NCBI RefSeq assembly: GCF_033958435.1
Contig: NC_134138.1
Location: 208,949,298-209,013,297, forward strand
Direction of reading: 5' to 3'
From: Carettochelys insculpta
Lineage: Eukaryota; Chordata; Testudines; Carettochelyidae
Length of the DNA stretch: 64,000 bases
Part shown: positions 31,225-43,720 of the stretch, piece after piece
How positions within the stretch are numbered: position 1 is the first letter of the stretch
Layout: each line of letters begins with the position of its first letter
The notes under the pieces: generated by a model
Told to the model about the DNA's origin: nothing
The model's input: only the letters and a program-made list of their open reading frames with translations
The model's database searches: none
Position numbers and translations under genes: made by a program

Positions 31225-34200
31225 TGCTAGAATAAGACCCTAGCTGTTGTCTCGTCAGTCATTATGCAAAATGCATATGCAGAATCTCTGGGGATGGTCT
31301 GCATGACAGAAGCGTTGTACTCTGTATGCATTAAGATAACTGAAACCTAACTGCAAGTTTAATAACACCCAAAGCATCGGATTTAAATACTTTAGCAATG
31401 AATAGAAGAACACTTTTTGGAAAAAGGAAGATCGTGATCCTAGCTGTACAGATAATTATTTTAGAACATTTCCCCCTCTTTCATAGGCTTTAAAGCAGCA
31501 CCAACTGGTGTGGGAGGTTTTAATGACACTACTTGTGCTTTCTGCAACCTGCATTGCATGATGGTTTGCATCTCTATGATATGTCTGGAGTCTGGCTTTG
31601 TCATTTTCCCTGCTAGCTTTATGGTTTCCACCCAGCAGATCTCTACCCCTGCCAATTGCTTACTCAGACATAGGAATATCTGAAACATTCCCTTCATATC
31701 TCTTCCTTTTTTAGACAGGCAAATGTCAAAGTGGTCAGGAGAGGAGGTGGTGGTTGGGTTGTTTGCCTTCCCTTAATCTTTATTCATCTTTTCCTGGCAA
31801 TGTTGAGGAAATATCACAGTTGTATGCTGCAGTGGTGTTTGTAATTCTGTTGCTGAAGTTAAAAGGTGATAATTTTGGAGAACTGACTATGTTCCTTGGT
31901 ATCCTCCAGTGTCTGGCATATTATGCCACAACACTAGGCATTGTTTATTAGTTGTTAGGCTTTTTTTTTTCTAGGTGGCACAGTTTTCTTTAAATGAAGT
32001 AGTGTTCCATGACAGCAACAGCTGTCGAGGAACTCTTCTACTTATAGAGCAAATCGGGGAGTTATTTTAGATAACAGATAAATCCAGATAATGTACTGGC
32101 TTTATAATATTAGCTCATTTATTATGGTAGCATTAATGGTACACAGCATATTTTAGTATTAAACTGTGATTATTTTTTTCCTCTTTGGTACACTTCATTA
32201 ATGCACTGCTTTCAGTACAAAACAGCTATATTAAAGGAAGGACAGCAGCAGCTGCAAAGGTAGCAGAGAGACAACAATATAATCTCAAGGACAGCAATAA
32301 ATTGATCCCTTGTGTCCTCTCATGAATATTCATTCTGTCACCTAGATAATGCTACATTTCAGCAGAAATAATATATGAAAATAAATCATTTTATATCAAT
32401 AAGACTATATTCATTGACGTGAATAAAGCATGTCAGGCAATAAAATGTAATTCTTCCAGTCATAATTTTTTTAATCCAGCGAAGGATAAATTATCTCATC
32501 AGTTGACTCTTGCTAGTGTCATTACCTGATGAGCAAAATATGCGGGTTTTTACACATTTTACATCTAGGAAATATTTGTATGTTAAATCCCTCCACAAAG
32601 GTGTATGTTTCAGTTGGAGGTAAAAATGGGCACCTCTGTTTTCAGTGTTACCGTAGCAGAATAGCTGGGCGACTTACGTAAATACAGTTGGGAGTGATAT
32701 TATTATAAATAATGATACAGATGAAGCAGGGAAAACACTTATGATAATGATAGTCCCAAGAACAGCTGACATGTTAACAAGTGAGGCTTCACTTTGTGCT
32801 TTCATGGGAAGGAAGACCTGCATAACTTGCCTGGTGTAACATTGCCAAATTTGTAAAAATGCTGCTTAGTTCTAAAACACTGTAAAAAAGAAAGTCTCCT
32901 TTTATGAGGCAGAATTTCAAAAAAAAGTGTGAACATTCATGGAATATGAGGGGGAGGGAAATGCTGCAATTGTAGATGATGAGCCTATCTAGCCTGATCT
33001 CAGGACTGCCAACTGGGTGGCAGGGGCAGTAAAGGGGGAAATAGCCTCAGGGTCAGGAAATTCAAAATGGCATGTGGCTCCTTGCTGCCCCTGCTACTGC
33101 AGTAGTGGCAGCAGCCGAGCCCTGGGTCTTTTATACCATCACTGAAGCGCTGGGCAACATAATATGGACTGTCCTAACAGCCAGTGTGGGGAGGGGCATA
33201 GCACAGCCTAGGAAGCACTGAGAGCTGACTTCTCTAGCCTCACCCCGTCTTCCTAAAGGCCCACACCCTCCTGGACCATAGTGCCAACCTGCCCCCGCCA
33301 CTACCTAGGCCAGGGTTCCATCAATTCTTTCAGACCCCTGATTGATCTAGTGATATAATCCCTTGCACAAAGTGACAGCATGTTTGCAGTTAATTCTCCA
33401 AACAGCATGTTTGTGTTCATTTTATTCTATCTGAATGTATGATATTTGTCTTTATTTTAAAATATGGGTTGGATGATCAATAGCCAATGGGTCTAGTAAA
33501 ATGATCTTTTCTCGAATGAATTAAAAACATTGCCTAATCTGTTGTGCATCAGTTTATTTCAAAACAAATATTTAATTGTTCTCTCCTTTCGACCAACTAG
33601 CGAGAGTTACTAGGTTCTCTTGTATGATCTTTATATTAATCATGAAGTAAATGAGCTACATAAGCCCATAGGACTCTTTGTTCCCAAGTTATTCATTAAA
33701 TATTTGAGAAAATATTTTTATTCCAGCACACATAAAACTGGAGAGTGACTCTATACCTGGGTTCTGATCACCTAAGTCTCCCTAAAAGTGGCTATTATAT
33801 TTTGGTGGTCAGATTCAGTCCTAGTTTAAGCTAACAGCCAAATTATAACAGTTAACATCAAGACTGTGTGTAGATCTCCTCGTGTAAGAGCCACATGCAC
33901 GTTTTTATTGTAGTAGATCCTACGAACACATTGGGGGGGAAAATGGGGTTTTGAAAGAACCCTTATTCCTCATTCATTCCAGGAATAAGCATTCTTTCAA
34001 AAACAGGGTTTTTTGTTTGTTTTTTCTTGAAGAAACCCTGTCTACATGGCTGTCTCTTACATTTCAAGCGAACATGTTAACCACTGGACTGGAGCATTGC
34101 CATCAACACCTCTTACCCTTCATTTCGTACAGTCCTTTGCTTTGATCTGGAGAAAATGTTTAATAAATTTAAAATGGCAGGAAACAAAACATTTCAGGGT

Positions 34201-35689
34201 TTGGTTGAACTAAATATTTATTCAACGCCAAGCTTTTCCCCTGACTTTTCAATTTATTGAAAATTCTGGAAGAAACAAAAGCAAACCAACAACAGTGTTA
34301 CATTGACACAAAAAATGTTTTTTCACAACTGCCAGCTCACAAAATAACAAAAAAACAGACAAACCCACCCTGGCCCAGCTCTAGAGCTTCATCAGATTGG
34401 AGCATTAGCAGAGTGTCATGTGCTTTCTCAGGAGTTACTGCTCAGTCCTTGCTTCTGGGCAGCATTTCCTTCTCAGATGAAGGTTCCACTTCAGCAGTCT
34501 TGTTGCTCTCTGGCATACTAATGGTTTGAAAGTTGTTTTCCTCATTATCTTTATAGTGTATTTCATATGAATGCTATTAATTTTCAATTATACACTCAGA
34601 ACAAGGAGCTAGAGTACAAATTCATATATATTCCCTTAGATACATATCTGATACATGAAGAAGCGTGAAACGTATTGAGTAAAGCTCAGGAAGACTGTAG
34701 CCATAATGACAATCTTTCTTCTTCAGCCAGGGGAAACACGTGACTAGATGATGAAGGCCTTTAGAGCGGTAAAGGGCAAAAAGGGGGTGATAATCACAAA
34801 CAAACGTAGGGAAAATTCTTGTGGAATGCCTCTTGTCAAATACTGGCCCCACTGAGGTCGGAGGGAGTTTTCTGTTGACTTTAGTGAGGTGGAATTTTGT
34901 TATGTTTTGTTGTTCTTGCTACTGTTAGGTGGTGCTGTAAGCGGAACTCGAGACTTGAAACTACTAAATGCCATCAGTTGCCAAATGGCATTAAATGCTT
35001 TAAACTCATGCCCCTCTCTCTCTTAGAGTACCATCCCGTACTGCATTATAGTCCCAGGACAGTGTCCAGAAGGGCACAGAAGGAGTAGAATTTCTCTTGA
35101 ATTGTGCGTCAGGAATACTGTTGCCCCAGAATAGGAGGTTCAGTATAAAGATGTCCTATGTTGAAGCAAGTAAGCGTTTTAATTTTGGATGAGGCATTGT
35201 ACATGCTCAGTAAAGAGTGCTGACTAATTTTGAGATCCTGGCTTATCTGCAGCACATTGCATGCAAATCCTGGTTTTGGCCCCTTTGTTTCATTTTGGCC
35301 TTTAATATTCCCTCCCAACACATACTGATTTTGTAAATCTGGGCAAAAAAATACAGTCCCGCGTTTCCCCTTTAAATTAGAGGATGATCATATCAGCTGC
35401 TCCTTCCCTGACCTTGTGCCAGGTTCCTCTTCGTCAGCTGCCGGCTTCCCACCCCACCAGCTGCTTCTAGAGCTGTGTTGAACTCTGCAAAGGTGTGAAG
35501 CCGTGAAGTTGCTTGTGAAAGAGGCAGCCAGCAGGGTCAAGGAAGGGGAGGCTATGTACATGCCTTGCCTATAGTTCTGGGACACCAGACAAGAATACAC
35601 TTTTCCAGTAACAGCTTGTAAATGTGGGATGACCATGCCAAACCAGGACCTCTGGAAGTTACAGTTTTGGGTTTTGACTACTTCTCTCT
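31225..35689. other. No gene seen; long AT-rich stretch
   Basis: The longest stretch in which I recognise no repeat family. It is AT-rich apart from a GC-rich patch at 33.0-33.3 kb. Open frames are below 100 codons and unlike known proteins. Old decayed repeats or conserved non-coding elements could be present but cannot be recognised by eye. Confidence 0.5.
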
Positions 35690-36177
35690 TTATAAAGTTA
35701 GAAGCAAATTAGGAATTGTGGAAGTGAGGCCAGTACTGATCATACAAAACACCGTGTGATCAGCAACAGTGAACACAGCTTGAACATGAAAAAATCTTTC
35801 ATCATTCTCACTCATAAGGAACATCAGCAATGGCCTGTAGTTGGCCAGATTGTCAGTGTTGAGTGATGACTCCTTTAGCAAAGGCCAGACACACGATTCC
35901 TTGAGTGCTTGGCCGCCTGCCCTTCTCAAAGGAGGTGATGACAAATGCCACCACCACAGGATCTAATTCGTCTGCTCCAGCTTGCGCTCGCAAGGAACAT
36001 AGCAATACAAAGTAAAGTGGCATGATGTTCTGTCAGCAAATCCAAAAACAAGGTGGAAGGGGAGGCTAATATTCGGGTTACACGTTTGGGTGCAATTGTG
36101 AAGAATTGGTTGTGTATGGTGGGGACGGCTACATTGTGGACTCGTAAAGGTGTTTTGCTGGGGAGCACATAGTACAT
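35690..36177 (-). mobile_element. Possible relic of a LINE reverse transcriptase
   Basis: Minus-strand translation near 35930-35840 gives LKESCVWPLLKESSL followed by LANYRPL. This resembles the RT block 'LKxAxVxPLLKKPxLDxxxLxNYRP' of L2/jockey-type LINEs. The flanking frames are decayed and the match is short, so this is tentative. Confidence 0.4.
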
Positions 36178-37826
36178 GCTAATACAGGTGGATGCTATGC
36201 TACCTGGATAACAAGATGTGAACTGAGTTTGGTGAATGTAGTGCTTACCTTAAGCTAATTAACTTAGGGTGGAGAATTTCATGAGTTTTGTATGCTAAAC
36301 ATTATAGTGTCCCCTGTTCCCCCAATTTCTATGGGCCTCTTCATCAGCTGTACTCTCCCAATATCCTTCCTGCATTACTCCTGAATGCCTGCCTCCTGGG
36401 GTTCCTCCAAACAGCCTTTCAGGCTCTCTATCCCCCGAAACCTCATTGCTTCAGTGATCCCGTATAGAGTCTGGGGGAGGCAAACTGAGCTGCAACAGCT
36501 CAGGGTGTCAGAGAGGTAAGACTCACCCTCACAGATCAGTTGTATGAGTAACTGCCCATTGGTGACTACAGATCACAATCTGCCCTTTAATTTTGGAGTA
36601 TCTAAAACAGAATGGAGCATTTTTCTATTTAGTGCCTGATCAGATTATTACAGAAGTGAATGGAGAGACTTTTACAGAGGTCTCCGTGATTGGATCATAC
36701 CCAGTTATGCCAGGACAGCGGTCACTCTTGGGCACCCTGCCCAACTCCCCACAGGAACTTGGACTCCCTGTGTGTTTCTTACTCCAGCTTAGCCTTGGTT
36801 TCCAGTCAGGCCAAGGGGTGGGGCCAGGGTATGGAGAGGAGCCCAGGAGACAGAGCCACAGAGGGGACTCCTACATGTGTCCTGCTTTTGCTGCTTTTTA
36901 AAAAAAGGCTTACGCTAGGTAGCAATGCTTTACATGTCACACACAGGGTAAGACCCTGGTATACATAATGGCACATGCTGTCCTTAAACTGTAACAACTT
37001 TTAAGTGAGTTCAAGCGCTTTCATTCTCCATCACACTGATTTGTGTAAGGAACTGAATAGTTGAGCTCCTAGCTCCTGTTACTTTCAGTGGTAGCAAGGG
37101 TTAATATGCACTTTTGAAAATCAGATTATAATTATTTTAAAAAATGCTACACAACACTGTAAATTATGAAAAATTCGTATTTATTTAACAATCCAGATGG
37201 GAAGGAGATCTGCCCCTCCATGCAACTTAAACTTTACTATTGCTAACACATTTTTACGAATAAACAATAACCTTCATGGAATATTTTCCCCCTTTGTTTT
37301 GATACTGCCTACAGTGCATGAGCCTGCATTGCTGTTACAGCACATTTCAAATGGATAAATCTTGTTTTCTAAAGTACCACACTTGCCTTAACAACAATTT
37401 ACTATTGATTAGCTAGGAGATTGTTTAATTATCCTTATTCAAGACAACAGATGTCTTCTATCCATGTGCCTTACAAAACAAGTAATGAAAATTATGTGGG
37501 TCCAGTTGAATTCACAGTGCATAAAGTTAAACACATGCTTAAATCAATGCACGTTCTGAGCCTAGACAGCCCGGAGAGAAAGGGTAACAGAGACGAAAAT
37601 ATTATCTGTGTTTTGCAGATAGGGAATAGAGAGAGATGATAGAAGAAAGGTGACATACACAGCCTACAGGTGCAGAAAAGGCAATGATTGCAAATGGGTA
37701 AGAGTGGGTAGAAAAGGTTGTACTGGGCTTGTAATTAACACCTTGCTTGCTAATTATAGCTAATTACAAAACAAAAGTTAAACTGTGTTTTATTTTAAAA
37801 AGTTAGTAAGACAGATGCACTGGATG
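36178..37826. other. No gene seen
   Basis: AT-rich, with a modestly GC block at 36.7-36.9 kb. No family recognised. Confidence 0.5.
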
Positions 37827-37834
37827 CTCTATAC

Positions 37835-38168
37835 CAGAGGTCAGCAACCTTTCTGAGGTGGAGTGCTTTTGACCTCTATGTATGGTACGAGAACCACTGA
37901 TACTTTTTAAAGTCACTAATAGTCCTACTTACAACAGCTTCATTAATATGTAAATTAAGAAGCAGAACTTTATTGTTTAAGTGGTGATTGTTAGCATTAG
38001 CCTTTTTTTTTGTTTGTTTTTTTTAATCAATCCACAAGTGGTATGGCTTTGAGCAAGCTCCGAACTGCACGGGGTGTGAAAGGGCAGGCTGAGCTCCTGC
38101 ATCATGTGCTGATGAAAATCAGCTGGTGTGCCACTCTTGGTGCCTGTGTGAGGGATTGCTGACCCCTG
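37835..38168. mobile_element. hAT-type non-autonomous transposon
   Basis: Inverted ends CAGAGGTCAGCAACC and GGGATTGCTGACCCCTG. Flanks CTCTATAC (37827-37834) and TTCTATAC (38169-38176) form an 8-bp target duplication with one mismatch, the hAT signature. Related copies: 41310-41480 (partial) and, by its ends, 53402-54226. Confidence 0.85.
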
Positions 38169-38176
38169 TTCTATAC

Positions 38177-38994
38177 TGTAGATGACCTGTTTTTTTTTCC
38201 CCTATTGCATGAATTTTAAAATTGCCAGGATTTTTGGTGCATGATAGTATTTATAGGACACTGCTGCTAATAAGCCATCTCTGAAATCTGAAAACCTGTT
38301 TTGCTGAAATGTTTGGAAATATTGTCTTTTAGTACAGTATAACTATAAAACGTGACTAATGAAGAATTTTTGAAGTTCTTTGCTAACATTATGCTCTATG
38401 ACACAACACTTTATCCATGTATTAAGCCATAAGTACTGATAAAATAGTCTTTAAATTAAATTATTTGGGTTATCTCGTTCTGTTGCCTTAAACTTTGTTC
38501 TAATGAGTTTGTGTAATGCTGCTTTACTGCATTGTTTTGGAGCAGGGACGTATACTAAAATAACTGGTTATTTTTTTCGATACATATTGAAACAAAAATG
38601 AAATATATCTTTCATTTGCTGAAACTCCTGGTGGCTTATATTTCGGTTTTTAAATGTTCTGTTTTTCAAGATTCCCAGAGAAAGTGATGGGGCCTTAAAT
38701 CCCATTCCCACAAATGGGTTCTATTCCTGCCAGGCATCATTTGCTTTCAGTGCCTATCTAACAGATGTGATCAACTTTTCCTGCTACAGTAAAAACTTGT
38801 TAAACCAGGAAAGAAGAGAAACAGGAACAGCATTTTCATTTCACTGTATTTTCAATTGATTTTACTTACCATCTTCCTATAACTGGTATAAAGTCTTGAG
38901 AAGTGGCTAGTTTGCCTTCTGTGTGCTGTCCATAAAAATGTTCAAGGCACGCTTGAACTTCCAGCTGTGCCTGGAAATAACAAAACAAGGAGCC
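38177..38994. other. No gene seen
   Basis: AT-rich, unclassified. Confidence 0.5.
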
Positions 38995-39531
38995 CAGTGG
39001 TCTTCAAAGTGTCAATGGACCCCTTTTTTGTTTTTGCTGAAACAGACTAACACAGCTATCTCTGAAACCCAAAAATAACAGCTTGAATGAGTATCCACCT
39101 CTTACATCGTAGGGGGAGGCAAAGCTCAGGTCTGTTAACCAAAATGTTGTGTGACAAAATCGGGAGGTATTGAACAAATAAAAGGGTGATATTGTGGTTG
39201 CGCATGGGGAGGGGAGCTCTTCTTCCCACATCACTTCCTCCTGGCACCCCTTGTGGCCACGCTATCCACAAGGATAGTTGCTGCACTTTGGTGCACTAAA
39301 TACCCATCTGGATGCCAGCCATCTAAAATGGCCATGTTTTCTTCTCCCCACCATCCAGCAGGTCTGTAAGGACATACAGCGGAGATATTCTGCACCATCT
39401 TAAGGGACAGTGCAAGGAGTACATCTGGGGACTGTGGTCCTAAAATCTATGTTGTGGCACCTTTCTGTAATGCAACGATCACGATGGGGGTCCACTAACG
39501 GATTGGGTGTCCACACTTTTGGGAACCACTG
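38995..39531. mobile_element. hAT-like element with CAGTGGT ends, carrying a PLE scrap
   Basis: The left end CAGTGGTCTTCAAAGTG and right end CACTTTTGGGAACCACTG are inverse, as in Charlie-like hAT elements. No convincing 8-bp duplication is visible. At about 39035-39065 sits AACAGACTAACACAGCTA, the terminal block of PLE copies, suggesting a small PLE-derived insertion. Confidence 0.6.
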
Positions 39532-40498
39532 ATACAGACAAGTGGTTTGACACAGAGGCAGTGTAGATAGAAGTACAGTCTATATGTGCCTTCATATCAC
39601 AAGTAAGAAAGGCGCTAATTTGAATAACCTCGCTAGATGGCAAGATCCACACCCGTCACTGCCTCACAAAATGGAGTTTTGCACAACATGCTGAGATAGC
39701 AGCTGGAACAACACAGTCTGCGTCTTTGAATCTGGAAGCTTTGTGACTTCTGTCTGCGTCACTGTAGGTGCTGATCCCCCTGCTGGAAGGAATAGATAAG
39801 GCGAATGTTGTAATCTGTATGTTAATTACTAAAATTATTACTGTAAAAGGATATGTTCCAAAACTGAAATTGCTAAATAGATATTCTCCCCATCATACCC
39901 CCTCATTTGGAATGCAGTGTGTGGTGATGTATTATTTCTAAGGCAAAGGATCTTTGGAAAGATTAATACATTATGTATACCTTATGCTGCTGGGAACACA
40001 GAATGTGTCATGCTCTGTGCACTAGCAAAATGCGGGATTATTCCATACGCAGTTGGAAAATGGGACAGTGTTTTTTTCTGGTTCGTAGATATTAGTTATG
40101 CATGCACCTGAGGTTTTCCTGCTCTTTTTGTTTGCACCCTCCTCTCATTAATTTTTAAGGTGAAAATGTGAAAAGCTGATGGAATGGAAAGGAGAAGTAG
40201 TGGTTAAATGCACAACACAGGTAACAGTTCTGTTCAGCATGGTTCAAGCACTCTACTAATAGACATTTTCATGTTTCTTCAAATGTGTGATACTTCTCTA
40301 GAACTCCTACAACAATATTCCTTTTGGAGACGTGCAGTATATTGCAGTACATGCCATTGTGCAACCACAAGAATGCACATAAAGAAAACTGAAATTTACC
40401 CCAGCATGGTGGGTCCCAATACTCTTTCAGTCCAACTTCATTGTCATCAGTGGAGTTATAACAGGGATGAACTTGTCTCAGTAACCTGGAAACAGTCT
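39532..40498. other. No gene seen
   Basis: Unclassified AT-rich sequence. Confidence 0.5.
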
Positions 40499-40851
40499 GG
40501 CTACGTCTACAGTTGCCCCCTTCTTCGAAGGGGTCATGGTAATCAGGCTGATGGGAGATTACTAATGAAGTGCTGCCATGCATATGCAGCATTCCTTTAA
40601 GCTAATTCTCCCCCGCAGCAACTTTAAAGTGTCAAACTTCAGAGTGCCGGCACGTGTGTACCTGCGGGCACTTCGAAGTGCCTGTGGCTAGAGGGCAGTC
40701 TGGCACTTTGAATTTTGACACTTCAAAGTTGCTGTGGGGGAGAATTAGCCTAATGAAGTGCTGCATATGCACCGCAGTGCTTCATTAGTAATCTCCCGTC
40801 AGCTTGATTACCATGCCCCCTTTGAAGAAGGGGGCAAGAGTAGATGTAGCC
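40499..40851. mobile_element. Full fold-back MITE, 353 bp
   Basis: Starts GGCTACGTCTACAGTTGCCC and ends with its inverse. Nearly the whole length folds: the AATGAAGTGCTG/CAGCACTTCATT, GAGAATTAG/CTAATTCTC and AACTTTAAAGTG/CACTTCAAAGTT pairs lie at matching distances from the centre. Same family as 16636-16934. A 130-codon open frame across its edge is a by-product of the palindrome. Confidence 0.88.
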
Positions 40852-41309
40852 TCCATGAAGCTATGAAAATATCAGAAGCAGGACCTGTACGCTCACCTCT
40901 GGGTACATGCTAGCACAATGTAGAGATACCACTGAAGTGCCCACCCCTTCACATCAGCTGGGACATACTCTGTCATCATGTGACACCCATATTCTTGATG
41001 GATTTTTAAACCTTTGATTTTTAAAGTTTAGCAAAATACTCCAGCTCGCCTTTTCCGTAGCAGAATAATAGAGTAGACAATTGTTTGTCCACTCAGTTAA
41101 ACTTAGTCATCATGCAGGGCAAAAGCCAGGCCCCACCAAAATCTACTAACATTATTCAAACAGAGCTCTCCTAATGCTTTCAATACATTTAAATAGACAA
41201 GTAAATGCCTGTGCATTTGCATAACCTTTAGGGATTCATCTTTTCTTTACATTGTGCACAGAAATTTCAGCTGAAAACAGTGGCAAAGGACAGGCACAAA
41301 TGCCTAATG
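40852..41309. other. No gene seen
   Basis: AT-rich spacer between two transposon copies. Confidence 0.5.
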
Positions 41310-41480
41310 CAGGAATCAGCAGCTTTTCCAAGGTGGAGTGCCAAAATTTTATCTTTTGACTTCTATGTATGTATGACTGGGGAGTGGCGGGCAGGGGGCC
41401 TCATGCAGGGTGCCCTAGGCCCTTGTGCCAGCTGGAGTCCCAGGCCTGGGGTCTGTCAGGGGCGCTGAGCTCTTCCAGGG
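41310..41480. mobile_element. hAT fragment related to 37835-38168
   Basis: CAGGAATCAGCAGCTTTTCC and the following GGTGGAGTGCC and GACTTCTATGTATG blocks match the left half of the 37.8 kb element. The right end is missing and GC-rich text runs up to the next MITE. Confidence 0.65.
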
Positions 41481-41496
41481 AGGAGGGCAATGTGGC

Positions 41497-41912
41497 AGCC
41501 TATTTAGAAATAAGCCATAGTACATCCAATCGCTCTATTTCAAAATAGGAGCTATGGCTTTATGGCTGCAGCTACACTACATTCGCTGTTCAGAAAGAGA
41601 ACGCAAATGCTCTTTTGGCTTTTGAAAACAGCTCTTCTGGAAGCGAGATTCTATGCAATTACGCAAATGAAGCATGAGATTTGTAAATCTGTGCTTTATT
41701 TGCATTTCCAGTCGGCTGCATTTGCATTCCCCTTGCAAAAGGGGAATGTAGTGTAGCTGCAGCCTATGTGTTCAGACAATATATTTCAAAATAGCTAAGT
41801 GCGGTTTTGAAATGCATTTTTTGTGTGTTGCAGTGCTATTTCAAAATAAGCTATTTTGGAATATTTCTTCCAGAATAGTTTATTTTGGAATAAGCCTTCT
41901 GTGCAGACATAT
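41497..41912. mobile_element. TTTCAAAATA-family MITE, split by another MITE
   Basis: Two pieces (41497-41563 and 41765-41912) together resemble 18091-18483 and end CTGTGCAGACATATC. The gap between them is exactly the 201-bp element at 41564-41764. Confidence 0.7.
41564..41764. mobile_element. Nested 201-bp palindromic MITE with TAT duplication
   Basis: Ends GGCTGCAGCTACACTACATT and its inverse. Flanked by TAT on both sides (41561-41563, 41765-41767). The arms carry GGGAATGCAAAT-type motifs in inverse pairs. Related to 55360-55592. Confidence 0.85.
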
Positions 41913-42649
41913 CTTTAGGCTGCTTCTACACTGGCAAGTTCTTTTGAAAGATTTTTCAAAAGAAGGGGGCTCTTTCTAAAGATACTGCAGAGCAGCAACG
42001 CGCAAAAAGCTTTCTTTCAAAAGTAAATAGGAAGATCGCAGCAATCCTTTTGAGAGCACTCTTTCACTCCTGTTTCAGGGGCTGTTTCTACACAGACCAC
42101 TTCCTTCGGAAGTGGCATGCTAATACAGTGAGCAAAAGATGCTAATGAGGCACATATGCAAATTCCCCATGACTCATTAGCATAACATCATGTGATTTGG
42201 AGTCCGGAAGACTGTTCTTCCAGACTCCAAAATGCCGTGAAGAAGGACGTCCTTCCGGAAGCCCCTCCGGCTTACTTGCAGGCCTGGGGGCAGTAGGGCA
42301 GCCAGGCCCTACAGGTCACTGGCTAGGGAGATAGGGGGAGCAGCAAGGAGGACGGGGGGAGCAGCAGGGGAGCAGAGGTGGCTGAGGGCTGGTCATGCAG
42401 GGCACTTAACACTGTGCAGAGCATCCTCACCACCTCCTCCCATGTGTCCCGCCACCAGTTTAGTTCAGCCTCATCCAGGGCCAGCAGCCTCTCTGCCAGC
42501 GTGTTCTGGGGACAGAGGTCAATTGTGTAGGCCACGGCCTCATACTTGTGGCCCCAGCATTAAGCCCTCTGGACTTATGGCTGCCATGCCATGGGAGCGG
42601 GAGCTGGAGCTGGTCCAGGCCCGGCTGCTGGATCCGCTGGGCTGCTGGG

Positions 42650-42910
42650 TCCTCTGGCCTGGATGGAGCTGGCGGGCCCTGGGCTCTTCATCCAGCTCTC
42701 CTGCCCCTTGGATGGCACTGCTGTTAGACAGAGGGTGATGAGGAAAGGGGGGGAGGGTTCAATGTTGCACCTGGACCCCAGATGCCATGACCCTGGGCCC
42801 TCCAGATGGCTATCCCCACCCCAGATCCGCAGGATGGCCACGTCCCAGGGGATGCCACCATGTGACCTCCCACATGTCCAGCATGCTATCCCCTGTGGCA
42901 TGATGCCAGA
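42650..42910 (+). repeat. Internal inverted duplication, left arm
   Basis: Reads CACCTGGACCCCAGATGCCA and neighbouring text that recur inverted at about 43500-43720 (for example GGCATCTGGGATCCAGGTG, and CCATCCAAGGGGCAGGAGAG against its complement). Confidence 0.7.
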
Positions 42911-43179
42911 GTGGTGACATTGTCCGTGGTGCCCCCTCCAGGAATGGGCTGGCAGGCCATGGCGGGGCTTGGCTGTGGAGGGGTCCCTGTCTGGGGAGTG
43001 GATGGGTTGAGCACAGCCCTGCTGTCCAAGGGACCTCTGGCGCACTTGTGGGGCTCTCCACAGGGAAGGGTGCTGGACATCACCCTCCTCCCCCTCTGGT
43101 GTGGCAGGGGCTCCAGTGCAGCCGTCTCTACAGCGACCCATGGTGGTGAAGCCTTATTCCCTGCCAGGAGGTCCCAAAG

Positions 43180-43460
43180 CTTCCTGAAGAAGGGACATCT
43201 GGCTGGGGCCCAGACAGACCTGTGGGCATTATCCCGGGCCTGCATGTACTTCTGGTGCAGCTCCTTGACTTTACATTGGACCTGGTTGGGAGTTCAGTAA
43301 GGGTGGCCTCAGGCAGCCAGGCCCTGGGCGAGCCGCATGAATGTTGGGACATTCCAGCGGTGGTCACTGGTGTCCTGGAGGACTTCTTCATCGTGCCAGA
43401 GCCCCAGAAGGTCCTGAAGCTCTGGCTCCATCCAGGAGAGGGCCCTGTGTTTGGTAGTCT
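43180..43460 (-). pseudogene. Myb/SANT-like DNA-binding protein of Harbinger, two stops
   Basis: In Harbinger systems this protein partners the transposase and binds element ends. Minus-strand translation from 43440 gives LSWMEPELQDLLGLW, then HDEEVLQ and RWNVPTFMRLAQGLAA, then a VKELHQKYMQARDNA block near 43215. This is the trihelix pattern with conserved W, LW and K-E-L-x-x-x-Y residues. It aligns with the protein at 46 kb (DLLGLWGEEEVL ... FALLAEGLAAQGHP). In-frame TGA codons at 43309-43311 and 43294-43296 both fit CGA decay. The downstream region toward 42890 is proline-rich and without domains. Confidence 0.75.
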
Positions 43461-43499
43461 GTTTGGGGTCCTGGCTGCCCTAGTCCGGGTTCCTGGGGC

Positions 43500-43720
43500 T
43501 CCAGGGGCCAGCATGCTGGGCACACGGGAGCTCGCACTGTGGCATCCCCTGGGACATGGCCATCCCATGGGTCTGGGGTGGGAATAGCCACCCAGGGGGG
43601 CTGGGGTCATGGCATCTGGGATCCAGGTGGGGCACTGAACGCTGCCACCACCCCCATCCTACAGGTTTGCCATCCAAGGGGCAGGAGAGCTGGGTGAGAA
43701 GCCCAGGGCCAACCATCCTG
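43500..43720 (-). repeat. Internal inverted duplication, right arm
   Basis: Inverse of about 42650-42910, separated by roughly 600 bp that holds the Myb-like gene. The arms differ by many substitutions, so the duplication is old. Confidence 0.7.

Noticed and set aside
40208..40600. 130-codon plus-strand frame
   Set aside because: It spans the edge of a fold-back MITE and has no known similarity.
42575..43141. 188-codon minus-strand open frame
   Set aside because: Proline- and glycine-rich, composition-driven, within the inverted duplication of the Harbinger element; the real Myb-like frame lies upstream.
43128..43610. 160-codon minus-strand open frame
   Set aside because: Out of frame with the Myb-like domain, which is readable in the neighbouring frame with two stops.
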